A stretch of DNA of 47,351 nt from an uncultured Enterobacterales bacterium (GCA_937981905.1 CALJMY010000125.1:1-47351); one strand, 5' to 3'. Counted from the stretch's first letter, positions 9,320 to 18,284 are shown. The notes: generated from the sequence alone by a model not told the origin. Program-made: numbers and translations.

Positions 9320-9595
9320 ATGTCTTCAATTCAAATACAGCTACCTGCGCAGACGTGGGTACAAATCACAACAGCCGACAAGCAAGGCTCAATACGCCAG
9401 CAATCAGGTAACGGTACGGTAATTTACACAGAGTCACCAACAGAGCCAGCAACACAATCAACAAGCACTCCGGTAATGGAAGAAACAACAAAAGGTGAAA
9501 ACTTTGTTTACTATGGTGTGAGCGATACTAATTTTATTTGGGCTTATTCAATATCTGAGGATTCAGTTATAACCGTTACATCTGGGAGCGCTTAA
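9320..9595 (+). CDS. small putative virion protein
   Basis: ATG at 9320 with AAGG upstream; track start 9263 extends into the promoter region. Confidence 0.55.
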   Translation: MSSIQIQLPAQTWVQITTADKQGSIRQQSGNGTVIYTESPTEPATQSTSTPVMEETTKGENFVYYGVSDTNFIWAYSISEDSVITVTSGSA

Positions 9596-9597
9596 TC

Positions 9598-10203
9598 ATG
9601 CCTAGCGCCGGAAAAAACTCAAAAATAATTGGTTTAGGTATTAGCGAAGAAAAAGCTAATGAGTTAATCAGCTTGTATGGCGGGTATAGGCCAGTTGCCG
9701 CGTTTGTGGATATAACAACACAAATGCCAATCGGAAACACTACCGACACATTAACCCCTGTATTGTTCGGATCTGGCGGGACCAGTGGAGATGGTGTTAT
9801 TAGTATGGATTCAAACGGGGTATTCACTAATGTTAAATCTGGGTATTGGTTCCTTAAAGCTAGAGCTAGAGCAAAAAGGACAGGAGCAAATCAAACATCA
9901 GAGTTGTTTTTTCAGTTTTATAAAAGGTTGTCAAGTTCCGAACCTTGGTTACCGCTTGGTGCTTCAGTAGATATAGAGCTAGATAACGCAAAACAAACAG
10001 AGGTTGTACTCGATGAATCATTTTTTTATGGTGACGTCGGTAATCAATTTTATTTAGGTTGGTCAAGATCTAGCACAGGGGATAATTCAGGAGAGCTTGT
10101 TCCTGGATTCCCGTCAACGGCTTTATCTGCTTTAGATATTCAAGTATCACCTTCTGCTCAAGCGACTATATTTACACTAGCTGATTATGACTACGGTCAG
10201 TAA
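9598..10203 (+). CDS. putative virion/fiber-associated protein
   Basis: 201 aa; follows the previous ORF and precedes the SGNH cassette. Confidence 0.45.
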   Translation: MPSAGKNSKIIGLGISEEKANELISLYGGYRPVAAFVDITTQMPIGNTTDTLTPVLFGSGGTSGDGVISMDSNGVFTNVKSGYWFLKARARAKRTGANQTSELFFQFYKRLSSSEPWLPLGASVDIELDNAKQTEVVLDESFFYGDVGNQFYLGWSRSSTGDNSGELVPGFPSTALSALDIQVSPSAQATIFTLADYDYGQ

Positions 10204-10218
10204 GCGTAAAAACACCTA

Positions 10219-10247
10219 TTCATAAACCTTTTAATATCGGTTATACT
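10219..10247 (+). promoter_or_regulatory. class B promoter
   Basis: TTCATA-n17-TATACT. Confidence 0.45.
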
Positions 10248-10285
10248 TTACTGCACAATAAAGCAACAAATAGATCAGGAACAAA

Positions 10286-10456
10286 ATGGCTATTTCAAGC
10301 GGTAGATATGTAAATATAGTGACGGGCGTAATGCCGAGCTTTTATAGTGCTCCGGCGGTAACACCAACACCAGAACCAACACCGCCAGATCCAGAACCAA
10401 CACCGATAAAGTATGATTTTAATAACTGGCAAACTTTCGAAGCATGGGGGCTGTAA
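10286..10456 (+). CDS. 56-aa Pro-rich protein with sheath-like N-terminus
   Basis: Not in ORF track. MAISSGRYVNIVTGVMPSFYSAPAVTPTPEPTPPDPEPTPIKYDFNNWQTFEAWGL; stop overlaps next ATG (TAATG). Confidence 0.6.
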   Translation: MAISSGRYVNIVTGVMPSFYSAPAVTPTPEPTPPDPEPTPIKYDFNNWQTFEAWGL

Positions 10457-11871
10457 TGGCTAATGTAATAAATTTAAGTATTTTAAACAATATGCCAGAC
10501 GGCACGTATAAAACAACGGTTAGCAATTTAACCGATGGTGAAATAATTCACAACGACGATGTGACTTTTGTTGGTGGTGTATCGCAATTACCTGCCGACA
10601 CTTCAGCGTTAAACGATTTAATAACAGGTATCGCAGTAAGCAATGAGCGACCACCTTTGAGTTTTGCACCTTTATTGGGTAGTGTTGTTGATGATGGTGT
10701 AACGCCTGGGCCTGGCACCCCTATAAGTATAGATGGAAATATAAATATAGTAGCTATTAGCGCCTCTATCATGGATCAATCGTTTTCTGATGAAATACAA
10801 GCGGCTCAATCTTTCTATAGAGAGGGTGGATTAGCTGTAACGGTATACAATAGAGCTGTAAGCGGAGATAGAATAGCCAACACTCTTGAGGATTTACCAG
10901 CTAATTTAGCAGAGTTCGCAGAGCAAGAAGATAACACTATATTTTTATATCATGGTCCAGGTAACAACGTCTCTGTTAGTGGACCATACCCAGGCGGTGA
11001 AGACGAGATAAATACAGGCGTCAGGCAGCTTATTGCAGATATATTAGGCGCTGGATTTTATCTTGCTATGTCGAATATTACTTACAGAGTGCCCCCAGGA
11101 AGTAACCCAACAGAGCCATACAACACAAGCATAATAGAGCCAATTATCGTGGAATTGCTCCCTGATTGGGCTAATAATGACGGCACAGCTTTCATTGATA
11201 TGTATCAGTTCTATTTTGACAATCAAGCCAATATAGACCCTGACGGAATTCACCCTGATGCAACGCTTGAAAAATTAACTACTGAGTACTTCGGCTTAAA
11301 AGTTGGAGAAAAAACAGAGCAAACTAACGCGCCTGTAGTTGTAATGGAAGATGTAGTTGTACAGTTAGGGAATAATAGTGTGAACAGGTTGCCTAACTGG
11401 TTAAACTCTTCATCAAAGCTGATTGAAAATAGACCGTCAAACATCGGTGAGGATAATACCTTATTTGGCTCTATATCTTCAGATGCTACATTGTCAAGCG
11501 ATCAAGGTAGAGGTAATGCGGGAGATACTAGCGAGAGCTTGACCAACGACTCTTTACTTACTGGCTATTTATATGCTGATGATGATAGTGTAAAAACTAT
11601 TGATGTTGATTTTGATTTGACGGTAGTAGACCCGTTAAGTACATACACTGTGTCAGCAACGGCATCAAGAGAGGCTACAGCTACAGATAGAATAACTGAA
11701 GTTACTGTTGGTGGAGTTACCAAGACTATTGATGCGACAGCAATACCAGCGGAAATAATATCATTTACTGGCGTAACTGCTCAGGAGTTGTTTGATAATG
11801 GTATTGTGTGGAATCGACAAGCAGGTAGCACTTTTTCCTACCTTAGTGGAATCAGAATAACCAAAGAATAG
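10456..11871 (+). CDS. SGNH/GDSL-like hydrolase-containing virion protein
   Basis: IVAISASIMDQSF (block I variant), HGPGNN, PDGIHPD (DxxH); beta-rich C-terminus; start by TAATG coupling. Confidence 0.6.
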   Translation: MANVINLSILNNMPDGTYKTTVSNLTDGEIIHNDDVTFVGGVSQLPADTSALNDLITGIAVSNERPPLSFAPLLGSVVDDGVTPGPGTPISIDGNINIVAISASIMDQSFSDEIQAAQSFYREGGLAVTVYNRAVSGDRIANTLEDLPANLAEFAEQEDNTIFLYHGPGNNVSVSGPYPGGEDEINTGVRQLIADILGAGFYLAMSNITYRVPPGSNPTEPYNTSIIEPIIVELLPDWANNDGTAFIDMYQFYFDNQANIDPDGIHPDATLEKLTTEYFGLKVGEKTEQTNAPVVVMEDVVVQLGNNSVNRLPNWLNSSSKLIENRPSNIGEDNTLFGSISSDATLSSDQGRGNAGDTSESLTNDSLLTGYLYADDDSVKTIDVDFDLTVVDPLSTYTVSATASREATATDRITEVTVGGVTKTIDATAIPAEIISFTGVTAQELFDNGIVWNRQAGSTFSYLSGIRITKE

Positions 11872-11875
11872 CATA

Positions 11876-11902
11876 AAGCGACTTTCGGTCGCTTATCTTT
11901 TT
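11876..11902 (+). terminator. rho-independent terminator
   Basis: AAGCGAC-TTTCG-GTCGCTT hairpin then ATCTTTTT. Confidence 0.75.
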
Positions 11903-11918
11903 AAAGCAAGGAAACACA

Positions 11919-12215
11919 ATGGAAAAGTGGCACGCTGTAACGTCGGAAATTGAGTTTATTAGAGCGCCTTACTATGGCGCACCTTACACAGCTATGGTGA
12001 CATTTAAGGTTGTTGATGGTGAGTTAAGAGGCGTTAGATTAATGACTAAGGACGGTCACCCGTTTACTAAAGATGATTATATTGAAATTGAAGGTATGCT
12101 TCACGATCGAGGTTTTGAAGCTTACAAGATGGGTAGATATAGTAACGGTGAATTACGGATATTAACTAGACGCATAAGGGATAGGCGAGAAAAAGATAGA
12201 CGCAAAGATAAATAA
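11919..12215 (+). CDS. hypothetical protein
   Basis: 98 aa with RBS gcaagg and basic C-terminus. Confidence 0.55.
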   Translation: MEKWHAVTSEIEFIRAPYYGAPYTAMVTFKVVDGELRGVRLMTKDGHPFTKDDYIEIEGMLHDRGFEAYKMGRYSNGELRILTRRIRDRREKDRRKDK

Positions 12216-12216
12216 T

Positions 12217-12249
12217 AAAAAGCCCTGCAATTAATGTCAGGGCTTTTTG
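12217..12249. terminator. bidirectional terminator
   Basis: AAAAAGCCCTG...CAGGGCTTTTT. Confidence 0.8.
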
Positions 12250-12252
12250 TTT

Positions 12253-12357
12253 TTATAACGCTATGAGGGCAATGATTAAAGCGTTGCATAATAAACCAAT
12301 AGCGAAAACCGATACCCATGCCGTACGTTTGCTTATTTTCTTTTTAAGTAGTTTCAT
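12253..12357 (-). CDS. tiny single-TM protein (34 aa)
   Basis: Not in ORF track. MKLLKKKISKRTAWVSVFAIGLLCNALIIALIAL; TAATG-coupled to the upstream gene. Confidence 0.55.
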   Translation of the reverse strand: MKLLKKKISKRTAWVSVFAIGLLCNALIIALIAL

Positions 12358-13103
12358 TATTTATCACCTAGTACTAGTGGTCGTATGTTTGTGGCTTGAG
12401 TTTCTCCGCATATTTTATTTCCGTTACATACGTTTTCAAAAAATGACTTCCTGTCTTTAATGTAAAAGCCTAGCAATTCCATGTCTTCCAAATAAAACAT
12501 ATATGGCGCACCATCGATTAAAATAGGTGAATTTATTGGCTCCAAGTATTCGCTATCAATTTTATATAATTTGTTAGTATCTACGCACTCTAAAATACTG
12601 AAGCCGTCAGAAGTAGCTCCTTGATATATATATTTATACCTAGGTTGTATTTTGCTTTTCACCATCATACCAACACAAGGTAACTCACCTTTATCTTTCA
12701 TCTCTTGCGTATAAACTGGCTTTTCTTCTTCCCCACTAGCCGCACCAAATATGCGATCTAACTCTTCCTTTTCTTCAGGTGTTTCAGTTGGTATTGCTTG
12801 ATTTAAAAGAGGTCGCCATTTAACCATTTTAGAATTCCACCAGGTAGTGTTAGTGTTTAGTGTGTGCTTTGTACCAACATTTGAAATCCATTCAACCATA
12901 CCTTTAAACTTTGGCTTTTCACCTGTATTTTCACGCCATGAGAATTCGCGGATCGTCCAAGATTCACTTACAGGCATAGCACCCGCATACGTGACATTAC
13001 CAATGCTTGTCGTCGGGCTGCTCGCGTCACCAGTAACTAAATCAATTAAATCTTTTTCAGATATTTCCAAACCTGCATTTCTAAATTCTTTTATTGTTTT
13101 CAT
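12357..13103 (-). CDS. hypothetical accessory protein
   Basis: Start MKTIKEFRNAG at 13103 with AAGGAAAA RBS; minus-strand island between plus-strand blocks. Confidence 0.65.
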   Translation of the reverse strand: MKTIKEFRNAGLEISEKDLIDLVTGDASSPTTSIGNVTYAGAMPVSESWTIREFSWRENTGEKPKFKGMVEWISNVGTKHTLNTNTTWWNSKMVKWRPLLNQAIPTETPEEKEELDRIFGAASGEEEKPVYTQEMKDKGELPCVGMMVKSKIQPRYKYIYQGATSDGFSILECVDTNKLYKIDSEYLEPINSPILIDGAPYMFYLEDMELLGFYIKDRKSFFENVCNGNKICGETQATNIRPLVLGDK

Positions 13104-13151
13104 ATTGTTATTTTCCTTGTTTAATAATGTGCTAATCAACTACTAAGAGCA

Positions 13152-13180
13152 ATACTACTAAATTGCAGTTATGTAGTAAA
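13152..13180 (-). promoter_or_regulatory. candidate minus-strand promoter
   Basis: TTTACT-n17-TAGTAT on minus strand. Confidence 0.35.
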
Positions 13181-13187
13181 GCCCTAA

Positions 13188-13217
13188 TTACAAAATAATT
13201 TTATTTGGTGATACAAT
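13188..13217 (+). promoter_or_regulatory. class B promoter upstream of holin
   Basis: TTACAA-n18-TACAAT. Confidence 0.45.
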
Positions 13218-13243
13218 CTAGTTTTTTATTATGAGTATTTACT

Positions 13244-13699
13244 ATGAGTGTATTAGCAAGTGTTGGAGTATGGGCGGCTTCATTATTTAGCTCTGAAAAG
13301 GCTGGTGATGTTGCATTAAAAATAGTTGAAAGAATAAGTGGCACCGATTGGACACCGCAAGACCAGGCAAAATTCATGATCGACTATCAAACCGCTACGA
13401 AACACCAAAGCGTTATGAGGCGCGTTGTTGTCTGTGCTATTGTGTTTGGTATGGCTTTGTTTGGTTTTGGCTATGCCGTTACCGGTAGTATTGCGCATTT
13501 CTACGTGTTTTTTGCGACTACGGGCGATACGCTAGGCGAAATTACAGCGAGTCAAAACTTGGCCACAATAACAGTAAAACCGCTTTTATCATTACAAAAT
13601 AGTTTTTATGTTTATATGAAAGATATTTTAAACGAGCCGTTTACTTATGCTGTACTGTTTTATTTAGGAATTGGTGTTGCTGGTAAAATAAAATCATAA
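13244..13699 (+). CDS. 3-TM holin (GTA_holin_3TM-like)
   Basis: VALKIVERISGTDWTPQDQAKFMIDYQ plus hydrophobic segments; next to endolysin. Confidence 0.7.
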   Translation: MSVLASVGVWAASLFSSEKAGDVALKIVERISGTDWTPQDQAKFMIDYQTATKHQSVMRRVVVCAIVFGMALFGFGYAVTGSIAHFYVFFATTGDTLGEITASQNLATITVKPLLSLQNSFYVYMKDILNEPFTYAVLFYLGIGVAGKIKS

Positions 13700-13704
13700 C
13701 CCTA

Positions 13705-13732
13705 TTGCAATAACGCGCTTTTGTGTTATAGT
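13705..13732 (+). promoter_or_regulatory. class A-like promoter upstream of endolysin
   Basis: TTGCAA-n16-TATAGT with AATAACGCGCTTTTGTGTTATAG. Confidence 0.55.
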
Positions 13733-13767
13733 TCGGTTTAGTTAATAACATAAAAGGAACATGAAAA

Positions 13768-14301
13768 ATGTCATCAAGAGAAATATTCGATAAATCGTTT
13801 GAAAGAGTTATAGGTCATGAAGGTGGCTTTCAAAATATGCACGACGACCGCGGTAACTGGACGACGGGCATAGTTGGAGAAGGCGAGTTAAAAGGCACTA
13901 AATACGGTGTATCTGCAATGAGCTATCCAAAGCACGACATTGAAAACTTAACACTAGAGCAAGCAAAAGTTATTTATTACAGTCGTTATTGGTTACCGCT
14001 TAAACCTGCCGTTTTTAGCCCTGCTATGCAATATCAAATGTTTGACGCTGCGGTTAATCACGGCATTCGAAGCGCTGTCAAAATGTTACAGCGTGCTGTC
14101 GGTGCTAAAGATGATGGTTACGTGGGCGCTAAAACAATTGTAGCTATGGCAAATGTAAAGCCGCATCAATTGCCAATGTTATTCAATAGTGAGCGTATAT
14201 CGCTTTACACGCAGCTACACACATTCGACGAATACGGAAAAGGCTGGATGAATCGCATTTCTGAAAATCTTAAGTTTACTGTGGAGGATTTAAACTCATG
14301 A
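13768..14301 (+). CDS. GH108 endolysin (N-acetylmuramidase)
   Basis: FERVIGHEGGFQNMHDDRGNWTTG..GELKGTKYGVSAMSYP motif and C-terminal peptidoglycan-binding-like region. Confidence 0.9.
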   Translation: MSSREIFDKSFERVIGHEGGFQNMHDDRGNWTTGIVGEGELKGTKYGVSAMSYPKHDIENLTLEQAKVIYYSRYWLPLKPAVFSPAMQYQMFDAAVNHGIRSAVKMLQRAVGAKDDGYVGAKTIVAMANVKPHQLPMLFNSERISLYTQLHTFDEYGKGWMNRISENLKFTVEDLNS

Positions 14302-14717
14302 GTACAACAATGCAAAAAGTAAAATCAAGTAACATCGACTCGATCGGCTATAACGAAGACGAGAAACAACTTTTAGTTAAATTTAAAAGTGGTAAAACGT
14401 TTAGCTATAAATACTTAACATCACCTGAGTACGAAGCACTAGTAAACGCTGAGTCGGTAGGTAGTCACTTTTCTAAATTCATTAAAGGCACTAAAGCGTG
14501 TCAAGAGGTGGTTAATACAAAAGAAAAACTAAGCGACGCTGTAGATATTATTATCGACAAAGATGATGAGATAAAGTCACTAAAAGATCGTCTTGAATTC
14601 GCAATTGCTCACATACTCATGATTAAGCGCGTGGCAGAATCCGATCCGATTGATGAAGAAATATTAGCTCTGGCAACTGAAGCGCTGGAAATAGATAAGG
14701 CGAAAAGTAACTTATAG
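14298..14717 (+). CDS. KTSC-domain protein
   Basis: SSNIDSIGYNEDEKQLLVKFKSGKTFSYKYLTSPEYEALVNAESVGSHFSKFIKG; ATGA overlap with endolysin. Confidence 0.75.
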   Translation: MSTTMQKVKSSNIDSIGYNEDEKQLLVKFKSGKTFSYKYLTSPEYEALVNAESVGSHFSKFIKGTKACQEVVNTKEKLSDAVDIIIDKDDEIKSLKDRLEFAIAHILMIKRVAESDPIDEEILALATEALEIDKAKSNL

Positions 14718-14733
14718 CCAGAAAGTTACCACC

Positions 14734-14762
14734 AAAAGCCCACTAACTAAGTGGGTTTTTTA
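14734..14762 (+). terminator. rho-independent terminator
   Basis: AAAGCCCAC-TAACTAA-GTGGGTTTTTT. Confidence 0.85.
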
Positions 14763-14805
14763 ATATCCAAAATAAGTGATACAATGAATTAATACTATCC
14801 AACGG

Positions 14806-16326
14806 TTGCGCGACATGACAAGCAGAAAAAGAATGAAAGACTTAATACCAGGCTATAAATCCTCGAAAAATAAAGTTGTTGATGACTACGATCCGTATGC
14901 GGGCGAAATGCTTGGCTTGGGCCTAGATGCTGCACGTACTCAATACATTGAACAGAATGTTATTCAAGTTAAAGCCCCAACTCCTTCGGGCGATGCTGGT
15001 ACGGCTATGGATTCGGCTTGTAATAAACTTAATTACGATGGTGCGTTTAGTTTCGTTAATAGACAAGTGTTGTCTTATTTTGTCGCGTCTTCTTCGTTTA
15101 TTGGCTACTACGCTATGGCTGTTATTGCACAAAATAAAATTGTGCAAATGGGTTGCTCGTCTGCTGCTAAAGATGCAATGAGAAACGGCTATGAACTTGT
15201 GCAAGAAAATGGCGACGAGCTACCAAAGGAAGAAAGCCGAAAAATCTCCAAGTTAGATAAAAAATATAAACTTAATCAAAACATTATTGAAGCTGAAACG
15301 TTTAACAATGTTTTTGGTATTCGACACGTATTATTTAAACATACAGATCCGAATTTTGATTATAGTGAACCTTTTAACCCTGACTCATTCAAAGGTGGAA
15401 AATATGCAGGTATGGCGCAGATAGATCCGTATTGGGTAACACCTGAGTTAAATGATAAAGATATTACAGATCCAACTGCAATTAATTATTATGAGCCAAC
15501 TTATTGGATGGTTAATGGTAAACGCTACCACAAAAGCCATTTTATTATATTGTCTGGCGATCCTGTTGTGGATTATTTAAAACCAACTTACCGTTATGGT
15601 GGTATTAGTAAAACTCAACAAGTATACGAGAGAGTTTATGCAGGTGAGCGCACCGCAAACGAGATACCACAACTTGTAATGACTAAGCGTATGAATGTAC
15701 GAAAAACTGATTTGGCTAAAGCACAGGCTAACAAAGCTAAGTTTATCGAGACATTGAACGCTGCCTCAGAGTTTCGTGATAACTACGGCACTCAAGTAAT
15801 AGGTATGGGTGAAGAATCAAGCCAGCTTGAAACGTCACTTGCAGACTTAGACACTTCAATGTGGGCTAACTATCACTTAGTAGCTGCAATCTTTCAGCGT
15901 CCTGTTAGTAAATTATTCGGCACAGGTCACGGTGGGCTAGGCACGGGCGATACTGACGAAGATTACGATATTGCCATGCTTGAAACGTTGCAATCTGGAA
16001 ACCTCGAAGATGTAGCACACGCGCATTATCAGCGCTTAATGATGTCTGAATTCGGTAAAGAAATGGAGTTAGATCTTGTTTGGAATCCGCTTAAAGTTAT
16101 GAGCGACAAAGAACAAGCAGAAGTTAATTTTATTAAATCTCAAACGGCCGTTAATTTATATAATACGGGTGCGATCGGTGATGTTGATATTCGTGAAAAC
16201 TTATCGGCTGACAAAATGAGTGGCTACTCTGGTGTAAAAGTTGTTATTGATACTCCGCACGATGATATTGATGACGACGAAGAAACCATAAATAAAGTTG
16301 ATAACGATAATAACGAGACTGAATAG
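14806..16326 (+). CDS. portal protein (DUF1073-type)
   Basis: 506 aa; position after lysis block and before Mu-F-like protein; FNNVFGIRHVLF and RPVSKLFGTGHGGLGTGDTDEDYDIAM. Confidence 0.8.
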   Translation: MRDMTSRKRMKDLIPGYKSSKNKVVDDYDPYAGEMLGLGLDAARTQYIEQNVIQVKAPTPSGDAGTAMDSACNKLNYDGAFSFVNRQVLSYFVASSSFIGYYAMAVIAQNKIVQMGCSSAAKDAMRNGYELVQENGDELPKEESRKISKLDKKYKLNQNIIEAETFNNVFGIRHVLFKHTDPNFDYSEPFNPDSFKGGKYAGMAQIDPYWVTPELNDKDITDPTAINYYEPTYWMVNGKRYHKSHFIILSGDPVVDYLKPTYRYGGISKTQQVYERVYAGERTANEIPQLVMTKRMNVRKTDLAKAQANKAKFIETLNAASEFRDNYGTQVIGMGEESSQLETSLADLDTSMWANYHLVAAIFQRPVSKLFGTGHGGLGTGDTDEDYDIAMLETLQSGNLEDVAHAHYQRLMMSEFGKEMELDLVWNPLKVMSDKEQAEVNFIKSQTAVNLYNTGAIGDVDIRENLSADKMSGYSGVKVVIDTPHDDIDDDEETINKVDNDNNETE

Positions 16327-16328
16327 TT

Positions 16329-17270
16329 ATGGCTATCAAACACCGCAAACTAAAACTAACAGGACAGCGTACAAAGTGGGTGCAAGGTCGGGATGTAAAT
16401 CTACGCGGTACACCTACGCGCATCAATCCGCAAAACGTTAATACTATGGCGGCTCCTGTTGTTGAGATGTTCGAAAAAATGCACAAGGATATCTATAGCC
16501 AAATAACCAAGCTATTCAAAACACCAACAGCTAAGAATTCAATTCAAAAAACTGAGCAAGTTAAAAGTCTTGAAGATGCTGGAATGGTTACGGGTAAGGC
16601 AATGGATTCATCGATAAGCGAGCAAGCTATATTACTAACCAATAAACTTGTTACTAAGTGGACAGATAGATTTAATTCATTCGGCGATAAATGGACCAAT
16701 AGCACGATGAAGCAAATAGAAAAACAAAGCGCTAAAGACTTAGGTCGAAGCATGGAAAAAATAAGCGGCGGCTTAGATATTGATACAAGTCAAATCAGTG
16801 GAAAGACAAAGGATAAAATTCTCGCCAGCACCGATCAGGCAACAAGCTATATAAAATCAATTGGCCCTAATTATGTAACACAAATAAAAGAAGCTGTTAG
16901 TCGCTCGATTGTTGATTCATCTAGTAGCTTTGAAGAGCTACAAGGCGCTATCCATAACGCGCTAACTGATAAGTATAAGAACCATAAAAACAAAGCGTTT
17001 AATGTAGCTAAAGATCAGATAAAAAAGAGCTATACAGGTTTGACAGCTAGCCGCATGCAAGACGTTGGTGTTGATACTTATATATGGCGGCACTCAGGCG
17101 GCAGCGTAAAGCCTCGCTGTTTTCATCGTGACGTGTTGAACGGTCAAACATTTAGCTTAAGCGATCCACCTGTTATCGACGAAAAAACAGGTGTAAAAGG
17201 AAAGCCAGGTGATTTGCCATTCTGTAATTGCTACATGGAACCCGTCATTAGCTTTGATAATAAAAAATAG
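16329..17270 (+). CDS. Mu F-like head morphogenesis/minor capsid protein
   Basis: C-terminal YIWRHSGGSVKPRCFHRDVLNGQTFSLSDPP...PGDLPFCNCYMEPV. Confidence 0.8.
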   Translation: MAIKHRKLKLTGQRTKWVQGRDVNLRGTPTRINPQNVNTMAAPVVEMFEKMHKDIYSQITKLFKTPTAKNSIQKTEQVKSLEDAGMVTGKAMDSSISEQAILLTNKLVTKWTDRFNSFGDKWTNSTMKQIEKQSAKDLGRSMEKISGGLDIDTSQISGKTKDKILASTDQATSYIKSIGPNYVTQIKEAVSRSIVDSSSSFEELQGAIHNALTDKYKNHKNKAFNVAKDQIKKSYTGLTASRMQDVGVDTYIWRHSGGSVKPRCFHRDVLNGQTFSLSDPPVIDEKTGVKGKPGDLPFCNCYMEPVISFDNKK

Positions 17271-17275
17271 ATAAA

Positions 17276-17302
17276 GAAAAACCGCTTAATTGCGGTTTTT
17301 TG
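17276..17302. terminator. bidirectional terminator
   Basis: AAAAACCGC-TTAATT-GCGGTTTTTT between convergent genes. Confidence 0.85.
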
Positions 17303-17340
17303 TTATGGTGAAAGGGGGATGTGATCCCCTTATGATAGTG

Positions 17341-17934
17341 TTAGCAGGAATTACTTTCATCATGCTTTCTTATAACTTCATCAATATTGTGACATAAACC
17401 AGTAACGGCATCAGCTAGTTCAATTTCATCATTGCTTTTAGTTATTGCGTTATCTATCAAGCCTAATACCTCCCGCATTTCACTGCTAACCAAAGGTTGG
17501 CAGGAATTATCCTCACCCAGCCTACTGAGCTTAAAGCACCTTTTACATTGAACCTTTTTATACATATTAATCCCTGTTGCTTCAAAGAAATCAGCGTCTT
17601 CTCCGTCAAAAAGATTGCTTTCACCGCAGTGAGCGCAATCAAATCCAACTATTTGCTCGCCATGATCTCTAAATTTCCTGTATATAAATTCACTGCTAAC
17701 AACAGCTTCAACAGGGTTATTTAATCTTGTTTCTTTTTGTTCGTTCATTCGCTCACCCTCCAACTCATTCTTCCAATACACATTCGTTTTGCCATTAGGC
17801 CATAACACATGGCATAAACCATCTTTTTCAATTTCAACGATAACACCCGTATCTTTTGGATTGCCGCTAGTGTCGCGGTGTAAACCTCGCGGTAGGTTGT
17901 CGAAATTTATTTTTACTTTGTCGTTTGTTTGCAT
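17341..17934 (-). CDS. hypothetical accessory protein with zinc-ribbon-like CxxC pair
   Basis: FDCAHCGESNLF..VQCKRCFKL; minus-strand island. Confidence 0.6.
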   Translation of the reverse strand: MQTNDKVKINFDNLPRGLHRDTSGNPKDTGVIVEIEKDGLCHVLWPNGKTNVYWKNELEGERMNEQKETRLNNPVEAVVSSEFIYRKFRDHGEQIVGFDCAHCGESNLFDGEDADFFEATGINMYKKVQCKRCFKLSRLGEDNSCQPLVSSEMREVLGLIDNAITKSNDEIELADAVTGLCHNIDEVIRKHDESNSC

Positions 17935-18149
17935 TTTTCCAAACCTCTCTTACTCATAATAGATCTTACTTGCTTTTCAATATCAACATACGCATCTTGA
18001 CCGTATATCTCAATAAATAAAGTCGTAAACACTTTGTATTCATCATCACGGTTTTTACGTTTGATTTTCTTACGATCAGCTTCATAAGCTAATTGCTGGA
18101 TTACTCGATCGCTTTTTTGTCTGCGTCGTTTTGGTATTGTTGAGTTCAT
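17913..18149 (-). CDS. basic hypothetical protein
   Basis: ORF-track start 18191 lies over the promoter; MNSTIPKRRRQKSD at 18149 with AGGAAAA upstream. Confidence 0.55.
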   Translation of the reverse strand: MNSTIPKRRRQKSDRVIQQLAYEADRKKIKRKNRDDEYKVFTTLFIEIYGQDAYVDIEKQVRSIMSKRGLEKCKQTTK

Positions 18150-18179
18150 TGCTGTTTTCCTGTTGCTGCAAACAAACAA

Positions 18180-18208
18180 ACAATAACGCACTTTCGTTAT
18201 TCGGTCAA
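18180..18208 (-). promoter_or_regulatory. class A promoter of minus-strand island
   Basis: Minus strand TTGACC-n17-TATTGT; AATAACGcactttCGTTATT imperfect palindrome in the spacer. Confidence 0.65.
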
Positions 18209-18226
18209 CTCTTTTTTAACTCACCT

Positions 18227-18255
18227 TTGCAACATTTGTAAAAGTGCAATATACT
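18227..18255 (+). promoter_or_regulatory. class B promoter upstream of DUF2213 gene
   Basis: TTGCAA-n17-TATACT. Confidence 0.6.
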
Positions 18256-18284
18256 AGCTAAAACATTGACGGTTACTAATAAAG

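Noticed and set aside
14923-15204. Antisense and alternative-frame ORFs in the portal gene
   Set aside because: Embedded in the portal gene; no promoter, RBS or recognisable domain.
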